Shown here piece after piece: positions 44,733 to 60,667 of a stretch of 64,000 nt of DNA (within the stretch, counting starts at the first letter, position 1; every line of letters starts with the position of its first letter). Source of the stretch: Pilaira anomala. Its lineage: Eukaryota; Mucoromycota; Mucoromycetes; Mucorales; Mucoraceae. The position numbers and the translations under genes were made by a program. The stretch is from positions 124,001 to 188,000 of the forward strand of contig JAIXMQ010000002.1 in the NCBI GenBank assembly GCA_025716855.1, given 5' to 3'. The notes below the pieces were generated by a model that worked only from the letters and a program-made list of their open reading frames with translations, was not told the DNA's origin and made no database searches.

Positions 44733-47700
44733 ATGAAGTGGCTCCCATTACCTAAAATAGCACATGGTATCGCTATTTATCCATTCAATCCTTCTAGTAT
44801 CCAGAAAGCTTCCGTACAATCAACTCCAACAGACGATGCTTCGATTCATACTATTGCCTCATCATCTTCAGATCAACATTCCAACAATGAAAGAGACTAC
44901 GCATTTTTAATATCTTTGGAAGTAGGCGATGAGTTATATATTATTGAGCAACAAGGGCAATGGTATCGAGGTTATGTTATCTGTCCTTTAGAAGAAGGTC
45001 GAAAGCCCAACAAGGCTCCGATCGGTATCTTTCCCAGATCCCACGTTTCTATAAAGGAATATATTGACATTGATCCTGATGAAGCAGACACCATTACTTT
45101 TCGTAAACCTCTTCTTGACCGAACAGGCTCTGAATTACCTAATTGTTTACTTCGATCGTTTTCTGAATCCTTTCTTGCTTCTCAATCGCAAACTCCTTTA
45201 GACTCAGGTCGTCCAAGTAGCTTTGGTGATACTTGTCTTGAAAAACAACAACAAAATCAGCAAAACCAACAACAACAACAACAACAACAACAAGATAATA
45301 ATGCAGTAATTCATATACCCCCTCCAGCATTACCTTTAGCTCGATTTGATCAATCAACTATCACAGGTAATTCTGAACCTCTTGTAGACGAAATAGCAGC
45401 ATGTGTTAGCGAATGGAACAGTTTACTCTATACCTATATTAATAAGAGACAATACGATATATTTAATGCCGTAAGAGATCATATCAATTATTTATTTCAA
45501 GCAAGAAGACAATTATTGGATCAGGCTTTATCAAGAGAAGAATTAGTAAAATTAAGAAAAGAAATCGTACAACGTATGGTTATAAGTAATATGGATCAAC
45601 ATTTAGAAATGATCATTCGACATCCAGAAAAAGGTTATTTACTAGATGCAACCAATGCTTCTATTTGTAGTATATATCGTATGCATTGGAAATATGCTAA
45701 ATCAACTACAACTCAATCAATTAAATTGTTGGATAATTTACAAACTACGCCCAGTTCATCCTCATCCACAATATCATCATCTCCTACATCAATTCAACAA
45801 CAGCAACAACAACAGCAGCAACAGCAGCAACAGCAACAGCAGCAACCAAAGGGTGCTAAATTCTATCATTTATTCTTTGAATTAAAAGCTTATGTTGCTC
45901 ATATATGCCAACCAGGTGAATTCACAGAACTTTATTTCTCTCTTTACTCTGTCTCGGAAAAAAAGTTTATTACTGAACAATTTGCAGTCACTTTAAACTA
46001 CAATGGTATGCCAAAAGATGAGACACAAATTGGGAAACTTCAGACTTTATTTGTAGATTTATCTCTACATGATATGACAGATAGTTTATATTTGGTATGT
46101 CATATCATTCGACTAGGTGGTATGAAGTGGAATGATAAAGATCATTTCCATCCTACTTCTCTCTTTCAGAATAAACATCAATCCAAAATTATAGTACAAC
46201 AACAGCAGCAGCAGCAAAACCAACAACTAGTGGGATGCCCAACACTATGTCGTAGACCATTTGGTTGTGCCGTACTTGACCTCCGATCCTTATTCAGTCT
46301 GAACGACTCACCTTCTGCAACATCTACAGCTACACTCGCTCAACCTTCTTCTTTATTGGAACACGATATGCCAATCTATACTTCAGTATCAGAATCCAAT
46401 TATACCAATTTACATGAAGAGATCATCTTCAACAATATAAAAGAGTTTCAAAAGAACCCAAAAGCCGATGTTTTACGTATCTCAGTGCGTACGTTTTATG
46501 GATTTCTGGATGAAGTATTAAAGACAAATGCAGCACTTTTACAAGATATACCACATACTTTACGTCTTGGTTTTGCAGATGTTGTGTTTCCAGATGATAA
46601 ACGTAATGAACTTTACATCAAGTTGGAAAGTGGTGATCTGACACAGCAAACTCGAGCACGAAATATTCAAGTGATGATGTGTGTAAGAGATAACAAGACT
46701 GGCGACGTGATTGAAAACGCGATCTCGATTGGAGCCGGTACAAGACCCGTGACATTTTGGGAAAGTATGATCATGTACCATGAACAAAAGCCAAAATGGG
46801 GAGAAATGATCAAGATCAATATCCAGGATATACGTCAATGGGAAAGATCTCATGTTTTCATTACAGTTAAACATAAAAGCTCAAACTCAAACGGCTCCAC
46901 ATCAAACTTGACCGTATTGAAATTTGGGTCGAATGAGGTACCTATCGCTACTAACGAAAAGCTATTATCAATTGGTTTTTTACCTCTGTTCTTGCCTCCT
47001 TTGCATCGTGATTTTGTAGCGGATGGAGTACATACACTTCACCTTTACAAGTATGATAAACAAGTTTCGTGCCCAAAGTATTATTTGGATAATACCCCAT
47101 GGTGTGCAAGGTCTACTTCGCCTTCTAATATGTTGCATCAGAATATAGAGTACTTTTCTCGTGTTAGGTCACCTAATTCTGTACGCAAATTAGGACATCG
47201 ACATACTTCCTCGAATCAAAGTTTCAAGAGTGCGAATGGTTCCTTTGCTTCCTCTGTCTTTCCTACAACAAGTGGCAGTAACAGTCAAAGCGACTTGACA
47301 GCGACACCTACAAAACTCTTTTTGGCAAAGGATACCATCACACTCAGCACCTTTTTATGTTCAACCCAATTCACACAAAATAAGACACTTGTCAAATTAT
47401 TAAATTGGCATACGTTGATGGAAGGTGCGGAAGACGGTACATCTGAACTACTCTCAGTTCTTGATCAATTTACGTTTGTGGGTGAAGTGGAGGTAGTGAA
47501 ATTTTTGGGGGATATCTTTGATGCACTATTGGATATTTTGGTGTATACACATGAGGAAGAAACGGTCAAGAATGAAATTAATGATCAAGTATTGGCAGCT
47601 ATTATTTGGTTATTAGGCATAGTACAAGACCGTAGATTTAGTAATTTTAGACCTGTTCTAGATGTCTACATTGATAATCGATTTTCAATTCAAGAATACG

Positions 47701-48824
47701 AACGTCAGTATCATTTACAATATACCTCAGAAAATGGTACGCATCGACCTGTCGGACAAGAAAGAACATGTGAGCAACTCGTCAAGAGTCTTTCTCGTGT
47801 CTGTACAGATCCTGGTAAAGCCAAATTACTTCGTAGCAGTATGAAAGTCTGGGATTACCTCTTTCGATTTATTGTCAGATCTCGTCTCAGTACGCAACAA
47901 AAGGAAACAGAAGATGAGCGTAGTATCAATGATATCTTATTTAGACAAGCACTTGATAAGTTATTAAAGGATATTACACGTATCATGAGTTCAGATCAAC
48001 CTAGTTCGATGATTGGTACGCAGACATTGACTTTACAACATTTTGCAGATATTCTTCAAGAACTTCATAGTATATTTTCACCTCAACAGGTAGTTGAGAT
48101 TGCAGTGATGTTTGTGGATTCTTGCTCTCATGTCACAGGTCGATTGGTTGGATTTAAATTAGCTATGATCTTATCGATTGTGAAGGGACCTACATTTAAC
48201 GAAGCTAGATTTGAGCTTGCGAAAAATGTGTTTCGATGGACTCGACTTTGGATTAATGGGTATAATGCTACAGCCAAAGATGTGATATTTGCAAGACAAG
48301 TAGAGCAACAACAGGAGACGGAATCGATCCATGCTCAGACGCGATTACCACGAGCACAATGGGTAGAGAATTTACGACTTTCGTTAACGATTGTGAGTGA
48401 GGTACTTGATAAAGTACGTAAATCATTTGGACTCTCATCGTCTGGATTATCATGTATGTCGTCACCTTCTGCTAGTCATTGCTCACGACCTACTTCGTTC
48501 TCTACACCGGTGGTGGTTGAAGCAGATGATAATGATTTGAGTCAAATTACAGAAGTTGCTTTACAGTTGGTCCCTCAATTATTAAATGCGTATAAGGAAC
48601 TTCAAAAGATGACGATTCAAGCGATGCATATCTCAACTACTGTACCTGTTTCAGAAACATTGGCTAGACCTCATTCAAGACAGTCTTTTAGTTATTTACG
48701 TGAAAGGGCGAGTTCGATTGGAAACAGTTCAAAGAATCTTTTGACACCTCAAGATTCTTTACAAGATATTAAAATCAATCCATCGATTAATTCTTCTACG
48801 GCTTCTATTTCGGGTGGATCTAAC

Positions 48825-48872
<48 letters not shown>

Positions 48873-51736
48873 ATTTCATATATTTGATAGGTATATTGAA
48901 CTCGCTCTTTTTTTTATTTATTTATTTATTTATTTAGTGGTTTTACAAGCTTTATCTACTTCTCCTTCAACGCCGTTTCCAAATACGTATCCATTTCAAC
49001 CGCGTATTACATCTACAGCAGGACTTTCAACCGAACATGCAGTCATGATCACGACCGGGTTGCTGGATTTAACAGTAGTTATTCTAGAGCTCTTTTATTT
49101 GACACCTAAGCAACAATGGGTTACATTTATCAAGAGAATGTATGAACAAGATGGAGTTGAAGAGACGAGTGATTTCCTTCGAAAGGTCGTGTATACATGC
49201 ATGGGTATTTTATTCGGGGACACGATTTCTACACTTGAAGAGATCACACTGAATACACATATCATGACTGAAACAGAGGACGAGAGTCAAGGTAAACGTA
49301 AATTACCTGAGAACTGGTTAAATCTGAGCGCGATCGCGTATCAAGTTGTACTCTGTCATATTCTGGAACCACTTTATTCTATTTTTGAGTTACCTGATTT
49401 CATGCCGACCGAAAAAGCATATGAAGAAGATGATTTAGATACAGTACGTACGATTGATTTAAATACAAAGGCCAAGACGGTAGCAGATGAGAAATCGAGT
49501 TTATTGTTATGGCGAGTTTATTTTGTAGCGTTGTTACGGGTGATCGGAAGTCCCAAGTTAGAGATCAGTCAATTTATGCCACAAGCGCAACGGGCAGTTT
49601 GGAAAATCATCGGTAATATGCGTGGAGAGGTTGGAGCTAAATTGATCTTATCACTTTGGCAGTTCGCTAGTAAATCTGCTTATGCATCGTCACCCAATAA
49701 AACGGTGGATGGTGGATCGACGACAAGAGCTACATCGGATTACTTTAGTCATTCACCGATTACAGATCATACCTACTTTTCAGATGATGCGTCCTTTCGA
49801 AAATCAATGGCGTCTATTGAAGAGGTGGATGATGATGATGATGATGATGATACAAGACATAGCGTTCGCATTGGACCTACAGATGAATTACCGTTGTATT
49901 CTATTCATGAAGAAGAAGCTCAGGGACATCATCAGGTATCGTTTTTACAAGGGGATCTTTCTTATTATATCTTGAGTCCTTTATGTGCTGTTAGTTTAAC
50001 GTTGCATGATCGCGTGCGATCGAATGCGATTCGAGTGATTGCGGATATTATTGCGATTGAACTTTATTCGTTTGGTGGCGAGCTGAGTCATATTCAACAT
50101 ACATTGATTAGTACATTGGACCGATTAGTGATGTCTGAAGATAAGGGAGATGATGTGATTTATGCAAAGATTACGGTCGAGTTAACTACTGCCTTGGAGC
50201 TACGATTACAATCCGATGATCGAATGGATTTACTTGAATTAGGGTTAAAGGCAGTCGACTCTTTATGTAAGTTCCTTGGGTTACTGTTACAGATTCGAAG
50301 TTTACCAGCAGATGATGATGAATTTATGGATGAACGTATCACGGCCACATTAAAGTTAATGAAATTCATTCAGGTGATTGAACGAGAAGAAATTTATATC
50401 AAGTATGTGCATCAATTGGTTCAACTTCATTTGGATAGTCGAAATTTTATTGAGGCAGCTTTAACGTTAAGATTTCATGCAGATTTGTTAAGTTGGGAAC
50501 CAAGTGATAAATTGAGTCCGATCAGCGAGCTCGGATTACCTTCACAAAGTTCTTTTCATCGTAAGGAAGGGCTCTATACTAAGATGATTGCGTACCTGGA
50601 TCAAGGCAGTGCATGGGAACTCTGTATTGAACTCTGTAAAGAACTTGGGTATCAATACGAATGTACGTTGTACGATTTTGTCAAGCTAGGAGAGATCTTA
50701 CATCGTCAAGCGACACTTTCAGAAAACATTGTGAAGAAAGAAAGATGTTATACAGAGTACTTTCGAGTTGGATTTTATGGTCGTGGGTTTCCAGCCAGTA
50801 ATCGAAACCGACAGTATATTTATCGAGGACTTGAATGGGAAAAGATGCCTTCGTTTATTGAACGTATGCAGAACAGACACCCAAATGCACAACTCTTACC
50901 GAGCAAAATGTCGAATTCGATCTCTCTTCCAGAAGAAAAACTCAAGGAACTGGAGAGTACCTTGGATGGTCAGTTCCTTCAGATTACCTCTGTGACACCC
51001 GTACCTGATTTAGAAGAGAATAATGCACTTAGTAATCCAATTGTACCGGATGCGATCAAGAAATATTATTACTTTAATAACGTATCCAAGTTCTCGTTCT
51101 CGAGACCCGTCTTACGTCCTCCCTCTGAAGAGATTGATTTGAAGCAACCTGAATCTGATTTCTTAAATTTGTGGACGGAAAAGGTAGATTTTGAATGTGA
51201 AGATAAGTTTCCTACGATTGTTAGAAGGTCCAAGATTGTACACTCTCAGTTGATTGTGGTGTCACCGATTGAAAATGCAGTGACGGCTATGGAGAATAAG
51301 AATAATGAATTGGAGTCACTTGAAAAGAAGTATTCTGCTTATTTGAATGAACGTGGCGGTGGTGGTGGTAAACATGCAGTAGGTGGGAATCAAGCGAATA
51401 TTAATATCAATCCGTTTTCTATGTCGTTGAATGGTGCGGTGGATGCGCCTGTGAATGGTGGTGTGCCTTTATATAAAAAGGCCTTTTTGAGTAAGGCTTA
51501 TTGGGATAAAAATCCAGAGATGAGGCCCTGGATTCATCGATTACAAGATGCTATTCACCAGCAGGTAAAAAAAAAAAATTGTATATTTTTTTTGTGTGTT
51601 GATAATGTATACTTATATTTTTGCATGAAAAAGGTTCAAATTATTAAACGGTGTCTTGATACTCATAATAAACTTGTCAGTATCGAAATGCGACCTTTCC
51701 ATAAGACGTTAACAGAATGTAAGTTTTGAAAAAAAG

Positions 51737-51768
<32 letters not shown>

Positions 51769-52229
51769 AAATTATACATATAGTCTTTCAAAAAAATTTT
51801 GCAGAAGAAATTAAATGGATCAAAGAAAGAGAAGAACAAGAAGCACTTGTATCTGAGCAACAACCGCCACCACCACTACAACAACGCCCCATGAGTACAA
51901 CGAGTAGTAATGCACTTTCTCCAACGAGTTTAATGAACCGTCGTCGATCTACGATATGTAGTAACACGACGGAACATACAGATGATACGATCAAATCAAG
52001 ACAGAATTCACAGACGCCAGGTATTGGCGGTGTACCTGTTTTACCTCAATTACCCATCATGTCACCTATCAGTCGAGCATTTTCAATCCGAACACCCGTG
52101 ACAGAGAATTCACCTGGATTTCCAGCCCAGGCTTTTGAACATGCTACAATGTCACGAGCAGAAAGTTTATCTCGTACACTTAAAATGTCACTTCGTAGTA
52201 AAAAATCCAGAAAGAAGTCTACACAATAA
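44733..52229 (+). CDS. DCK1: DOCK-family guanine nucleotide exchange factor (Dck1-like)
   Basis: Four exons (44733-48825, 48938-51564, 51634-51718, 51784-52229) give 2416 residues. DOCK180-type proteins activate Rac GTPases, usually with an ELMO partner. Domains: an N-terminal SH3 at about 50-110 (DYAFLISLEVGDELYIIEQQ then GQWYRGYV and IGIFPRSHV), DHR-1/C2 at about 610-780 (LRLGFADVVFPDDKRNELYI), a long alpha-solenoid, and DHR-2 from about 1850 (YIKYVHQLVQLHLDSRNFIE) to about 2265 (VSIEMRPFHKTLTE). Three poly-Q tracts interrupt the N-terminal half. The C-terminal tail is Pro/Ser-rich with a basic end. Intron 1 contains a 43-A run and intron 2 (51565-51633) is a multiple of three without a stop, so it could be retained. 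Confidence 0.93.
48828..48870 (+). repeat. 43-nt poly-A run at the start of a DOCK intron
   Basis: The intron 48826-48937 begins GT and continues as 43 A. Other runs in this gene's introns and 3' flank lie at about 51738-51766 and 52291-52350. Confidence 0.9.
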
Positions 52230-52287
52230 AAACATATATTTACATAGATCTCTTTTTTTTTTTAATATATACATTGTAATAAATAAA

Positions 52288-52335
<48 letters not shown>

Positions 52336-52352
52336 CAAAAAAAAAAAAAGAT

Positions 52353-54235
<1,883 letters not shown>

Positions 54236-54490
54236 ATTTATTAAATAATAACAAAGAAAGAAAGAAAGAAAAAAAAAAAAAGAAGGCAAGCCACATAAGA
54301 AACGATGTGGTGGGGGTTTGGAAAAGGAAAAATAAAAACGTCACTCTTCTTTTCCCATGTGGCGTTTTTTTATATTTTTTTGCAACTAAAAATAACTTGT
54401 ATATAATAGGAGAACAATGTCAAATCTTTATTTATTTACTTTTTTTTTTTTTTTTTGCTTTTTTTTCCTTTTTATTTTTTATTTTAAAAA
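54236..54490. promoter_or_regulatory. Divergent promoter, SRPK and Q/acidic-rich gene
   Basis: 255 bp between start codons, containing GAAA repeats on the SRPK side and a T-rich leader on the other. Shared regulation is inferred from spacing only. Confidence 0.4.
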
Positions 54491-55415
54491 ATGTCTTCTG
54501 CAGTAGAAAATATTACAACGGATTTTAACCGGTTAAACTTTAATAATCCACAACAAGCTTGGCTTACTGGTAAAAAAAACTGAAAGAGATAGTACAAATT
54601 TATGCGGTTATATTAATAGAATTTTTAGGTAACCAAAGAACAAGTAACCGTAACCTTCAATGCTTATCTAGTGATGATGAAGAAGAAGAGGATGATGATG
54701 ATGAAGAAAGTGAAGATGATGAAGAAGATAGTATCATTAAAGTCAAATCTAAACCAAATTCTATACCTTATAAGAAGAAGAAATCTAATGTACCATTACC
54801 AAGTGACGAAGAAGGTATAAATAAAAATAAAATAAAAAAAAAAAAGGGGTGTGTTTTTTTCTCTCCTCATTTGTCGGAGTAAAGCAAAAACGCATACAGA
54901 CACATACATGTTTACTCAACATACATATTATTAGATGGAGAAGATGATGATGATGATGAAGAAGAGGAAGAGGAAGAAGATAACCGTATCTTATTACCAT
55001 TTATTCAATCTACTACTAATAGAACGGAACCAGAAGAAGATGAAGATAACCAAGTGATTGGTCAACACATGAGACATTCTCATTTAGATGCACCCCCTAA
55101 TATGCAACAATTTCAACACCAACTTCAACAACAACAACAACAACAGCAACAGATGGCCCAATATCAATATAGTATGCAACAACAATATAATTATCAATTA
55201 AAGCAGCAACAGCAACAACAACAGCAACAACAACAACAACAACAAAGAAAACGTATGACAAATATGTCTGGTATGGAATTATTAATTCAAAGGGAACAAG
55301 AAAAAGCAGAAAGTAAGAGACAAAAACCCAAGATGAATCCAGGTAAAGTCAAAATTGAGGGATTATTAGGTAAATTACCAGAAGCAGGATCGCATAATAT
55401 AAATTTTCAACAAAT

Positions 55416-55448
<33 letters not shown>

Positions 55449-55623
55449 GCAACAACAACAAAAGAAGAAATATCATAATCCAAGTATGTTTGATTATTAT
55501 ACAAATGGTAGATCATCTGTACCACCACCACCAATGTATAATCAACATTTTCCTACTGCAAGACCAAATAGCGTACAACAAAGGCATCATCAAAGATTTC
55601 CTAATCAAGAATATACCATTTAA
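54491..55623 (+). CDS. Gln-rich, acidic low-complexity protein
   Basis: Three exons (54491-54569, 54629-54814, 54935-55623) give 317 residues. The N-terminus reads MSSAVENITTDFNRLNFNNP, then two acidic blocks (EEEEDDDDEES and EDDDDDEEEEEEEEED), three poly-Q stretches and a short basic/helical island GMELLIQREQEKAESKRQKP with KIEGLLGKLPEAG. The C-terminus is Pro/Gln/Asn-rich. Composition suggests a nuclear or RNA-granule protein, but no domain is recognised. Donor and acceptor sites are standard and the reading frame is continuous across all three exons, which supports a real gene. Confidence 0.7.
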
Positions 55624-55768
55624 TTTTGTATTTCAATCAAATATCAAATAATGAATTACCCAATCCCATAATAAATATCTTAAATTTAGTGTGATATTTC
55701 TTTTTTTTTTTTTGCATTTCTCAAAATGACGTCTTTGACCGGTCACGGTTTATTTAAGTACATATGTA

Positions 55769-55799
<31 letters not shown>

Positions 55800-55826
55800 T
55801 CCTCTTTCTTTCCATCTTGACAATCA

Positions 55827-56012
55827 ATGAAAGAAGTTATTATTGAAGAAACAGTAAAGCTTATATATATATAAAAAAAAAAAAAAAAGAAGAAACCAGA
55901 AAAGCAGTTACTTATTTAAAAATATTAGATTACCAGTGTTAAACCAGTTCCTAAAACGCGTTCTAAAAAGAAGACAGAAGAGAACAAGGAAATTAAAAAG
56001 AAGAAGAAGAAA

Positions 56013-56043
<31 letters not shown>

Positions 56044-56277
56044 ATACTGCTACGGCTACTACGGCTGCTACGGCTGCAAAGGAATTGAAGCAAGGAGAAA
56101 GTGTGATTGATTATGAACGTCTTCATGACGCATTATCCGAATCATTTAGTTTGGATGATAGGTTAGGTCAAATTCACTTTGCTCCATTGATATCCAAGCA
56201 TAAGAAATTTGGAAATGGGCATCTTTCTTCTTCTACAAATAGAAATTCAAATCAAAATCCTCCTACTGCGAAAAGTA

Positions 56278-56312
<35 letters not shown>

Positions 56313-58823
56313 GCGGTTTTTTTTTATATATATATTTATCGTTAAAAAAAAATCAGATCGTCATGCTGAAATTCCTCCTCCTGCGTTCATGACATCCACT
56401 CGTAAAAAGAAATTATCCGAACCTATCAAGCACTTGAATGGTTCAGAATCGAGTTCCACTAGTGCAAAGAAAACCAGAAAGAAGAAGCAAAAGGATAAGG
56501 AAAATATCAATCCTGCCACTTTGGATTCTATTCCTCAACCTATTGTTGTTTCTTTACCTAAAAAGAAGTCTCGTCAAGTCTTGGGTGAATTAAATGCAAA
56601 TGAAGTCAAACCAGAGCTAAAGACGAACCAAGTCAAACTGGAGCTAAAGACGAACCAAGTCAAACCAGAGCTAAAGACGAACCAAGTCAAACCAGAGCTA
56701 AAGACGAACCAAGTCAAACCAGAGGTAAAGACGAACCAGGTCAAACCAGAGGTAGAGCAAGTTGTACCCGAACTTACAGAGGAAGAACTCGAGAAAGAAC
56801 GCAACAAGAAGCAAGCAAAGAAAGAGGCAAGAAAAGAAGCCAAGAAAGAAGCAAAACGAGGAGAAGCAAAGCGAAAGAATAAAAAGCAAGTGGAAAAAAC
56901 CGAGCCATCATCCGAGCATGATGTCAAAAAAGTGCCTACTACTACTACTACTTCTACTTCTACAAGAGAAATTCCATCGGATCCAGAGCACCGTCCTAAA
57001 CAAAAACTGAAGAAAGAAGAATTAAATAAAAAATATCGAGAGAAACAACGTCCTAACCGAACCGAAACAACATCAGCAACAGCAACAGCATCAGCAGAAG
57101 AAGAAGAAGTTTATTGTCATTCAAATGATGTGATGCGTGGTAAGAATCGAGCTCGATTTGAGAAATACATGGATCCAGCTCTCTGTAAACAAAAACTAGA
57201 AGCAGGTGAACTGTACGAAGGCACGATCCGAATCAACAAACGTAATCGATCCGACGCCTATGTGACTTGTGATAACCTCGAGGCCGATATCTTTATTAAC
57301 GGGCAACACGACCGTAACCGAGCCCTGGAAGGCGATACAGTGATTGTTCAATTACTTGACGTAGAGACCATCTGGGCTAAAAAGAAGGAATCCATGCTTC
57401 AAAAGCGCGAACAACAACAAAGGCATGCAACCGCTGTTGAGCAACCTCCGATGATGGAAGAAGGATCTGAAGATAAAGCCAAACCTAAATATGTAGGAAA
57501 AGTAGTTTCGATTTCACGTACGGATCGTCAACCGATGTTTTCAGGTACTTTATCAATTCAACAACAAAGGTTTCATCAGCAGGAGAACGAGACGGCGGTA
57601 GTAGATCACAACAAGCATGTGAAGTTGGTTTGGTTTAAACCGACCGATCAACGTAATCCGTTGATTGCAATTCAGTTAAGGTATGCACCAGATGATTTGT
57701 TGAAGGATGAGGAAAAATATAGACATCTATTGATGGTGGCCAAGATTACGCGTTGGCCAATTGATTCAAATCATCCGTTTGGTGTGGTCGTGCGTGAGTT
57801 GGGTCATATTGGAAATATCGTGGCGGAAACGCAGGCTGTGTTGTCGGATAATAAGATCCAGGAACTGCCGTTTGGGAAAAAGGCTTTGAATGGTTTACCA
57901 AGTGTGCCTTGGTCGATTCAACCTGCTGATATTGAGAAAAGACGTGATCTTCGTGATACGCGTATTTTTACAATTGATCCTGCCACTGCCAAAGGTATAT
58001 ATATATATATATACATATATAAACATTCTCATTTTTTTTTTTTTTTACTCACTGTTTTTATACAATTAGATTTGGATGATGCTGTTCATATTAAAAAAAT
58101 CAATGAAGATGAATTTGAAATCGGTGTTCATATTGCAGATGTTTCTCATTTTATCAAACAACATACTGCATTAGATCATGAAGCTTATGATCGAGGTACC
58201 AGTGTTTATTTATGTGATCGTGTGATTCCAATGTTACCTTCATTACTCTGTGAAGAACTCTGTAGTTTAAATCCTGGTGTTGAAAGGTAAAAGAATGAAA
58301 AAAAAATATATATATATATAAAATACCTTGAACCTGACCCAAACAAAAAAAAAACATATATATATATAGACTTGCTTTCTCAGTCATTTGGAAAATGGAT
58401 GGTTCAGGTCAAATCAAAGACACATGGTTCGGTAAAACCGTGATTAAATCGTGTGTGAAACTTGCGTACGAAGATGCACAAAGTGTGATTGAAGGCCATG
58501 GATTACCTAAAGTCTCGATCAAGGGTTTTAGTTCAAAAGAAGTGGAACAAGATATCGAGTACTTGTATAAGATCTCGAAGCAAATGCGTGAACGTCGATT
58601 CTCGAGTGGCGCATTATCTATCAACACCATTCGACTTTCGTTTCAATTGAATAAGATGGGAGAGCCTTGTGAGGTCTCGATTTATGAGCAAAAGGATGCG
58701 AATCGGTTGATTGAAGAGTTCATGTTGTGTGCTAATATGAGCGTTGCAGAAAAGATTTGTCAACATTATCCTGATGAAGCTTTATTACGTCAACATGCCC
58801 CACCTCATGAAAGATCACTTGTA

Positions 58824-58854
<31 letters not shown>

Positions 58855-59804
58855 GTGAAAGCAAAAAGTCCTTTTTTGTTGTTGTTGTTTACTAATATAT
58901 TTTTACTTATTAGAATGAATTTATTAAAATTGCAGATAATTTAGGTTATCATTTTGATGGATCCACGGCAAAATCAATTCAAGAATCATTCAATCAAATC
59001 GATAACCAAGATGTGAAATCTGTATTACAACTCTTGGCAGTGAAACCTATGCAACGGGCTAAATACTTTTGTACGGGGTCCACAGATATCAATAAATTTA
59101 GACATTACGCGTTGAATGTACCACTCTATACACATTTTACTTCACCCATTCGTCGCTTTGCAGATATCATTGTGCATCGTCAACTTCAAGCTGCATTACA
59201 GGGTAAATTAAACTGTGGATACAAGAAATCCGATGTTCAAAAAACGGCCTCTCATTGTAACGAACGTAGAGAAGGAGCAAAGAACTCTCAAGAACAAAAC
59301 ATTCAACTTTATTTGTCTCATTACCTTCATACGATCGAATCCAAGACGAAGAAACCAGTGATTACGACGGCTATTATTACACATGTCTTGAAAAATTGTT
59401 TTGAAATTCTTGTGCCTGATTATGGACTTGAGAAACGTGTGTATATGGATGCATTACCGATTGACAGGTTTGTGTATGATCCTCATAAGATTGCATTAAG
59501 TGTGTACTGGAAAGAAGGGATTGAGGCCAATCGAGAGTTTGATCAAGGTCGTAAATTAGATGAAGATTATATTGAACCTTCAGGTATTCAACTTTATCTG
59601 GAAGGAGGAGACCCGAATGATGAAGATCAGGCTTCCAAGACCATTTATAAAATTCCGGATGAGTTGTTATCAGATAACTTGATTGATCGTGAAAAGAAAA
59701 TGCAACGTTTTGAAGCGCTTTCTAGAATTAGTGTACGTATTCAAGTGAATGTGGAAAGATCGCCTCCGATTGTCAATATGTATCCTGTTAATCCTTTCAT
59801 GTAA
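55827..59804 (+). CDS. DIS3L2: DIS3L2-type 3'-5' exoribonuclease
   Basis: Six exons (55827-55853, 55929-56274, 56357-57994, 58070-58286, 58370-58820, 58914-59804) give 1189 residues. The N-terminal third is disordered and Lys/Ala-rich, with an Ala run and a nine-residue tandem repeat (VKPELKTNQ, five full units). Cold-shock domains start at about YEGTIRINKRNRSDAYVTCD. The RNB active site is complete: FTIDPATAKDLDDAVH, around residues 662-676, with all four aspartates. LYTHFTSPIRRFADIIVHRQ is the second RNB signature, and an S1-like end follows (FEILVPDYGLEKRVYMDALP). No PIN domain is seen, which separates it from DIS3. DIS3L2 degrades oligouridylated RNA independently of the exosome. Confidence 0.93.
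56605..56757 (+). repeat. 27-bp in-frame tandem repeat in DIS3L2
   Basis: Five full units plus a partial one encode VKPELKTNQ, with Leu/Pro and Val/Leu variants. The units are almost identical in nucleotide sequence, so the expansion is recent. Confidence 0.9.
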
Positions 59805-60630
59805 TAAAAAGTTCTTTTGTGTTTCATAAACTTGCGATTATATAACTATAGGGAGTGGTTCTTTTATTAGTGAAGTACATATACTACTACTACATGTATA
59901 AAATGTGTCAAGATAAAAATAGATTTTTCTGAAGGAGGAGGAGGAGGAGGGGGGGGGGGGGGGAGGGGGAAAGCATCATGACGACATTTCGGTTTCTTTC
60001 GGTAAAACTTGATAATACGTGAAAACTTCAATTGAACCACCAAAAAGAAAGAATCTCTCCTTGTTCGTTAAAGCCCTTCTTCATGAATAAATTAAATAAC
60101 ACATCTCCTATTTTTTTTTATATTTTTTTTTTTTTTTTTTGTGCTAAACATTGAAGCAGGGTCTTTGTTTATAAACACGATTTATAAAGTTTATTTTTGT
60201 TTCAAAAGAGGAGAGAGAATGACACGAGATTTTTGGTTTGACCGCAACTCACGATATACATATATCTAATGTAAAGAAGATAAACAACTTCCTATACAAT
60301 AGCCACAACTGATTGAATTCAGCAGAGAAAAGCACACAGAAGGGAAAAAAGAAAGCAACTCTTTTTTTTTTTTTTTTTTTTTTTGGAGATGTTTGATCTT
60401 TTATACCTAGTTTATCATGAGTTGTTTCTTTTGGTTTGGTTAGAACTACAGAGATACTATTACAGGCGTATTTAGTATTTTTATACAAGTAAATATATTG
60501 AATTGAGTTTAGGCCGTTCTCTTTGTTATTAATATACGAATGTAATAGCTGTATCTTCACTTTCCTGTTACATTTGTAAAGTTTCAAACCAACTGTTATA
60601 TTATATCAATCAGTTATTTAAGATCTGTAC

Positions 60631-60667
<37 letters not shown>

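Noticed and set aside
56574..56927. 117-codon minus-strand frame opposite DIS3L2
   Set aside because: It is the antisense of the 27-bp tandem repeat; repeats of multiples of three keep opposite frames open.
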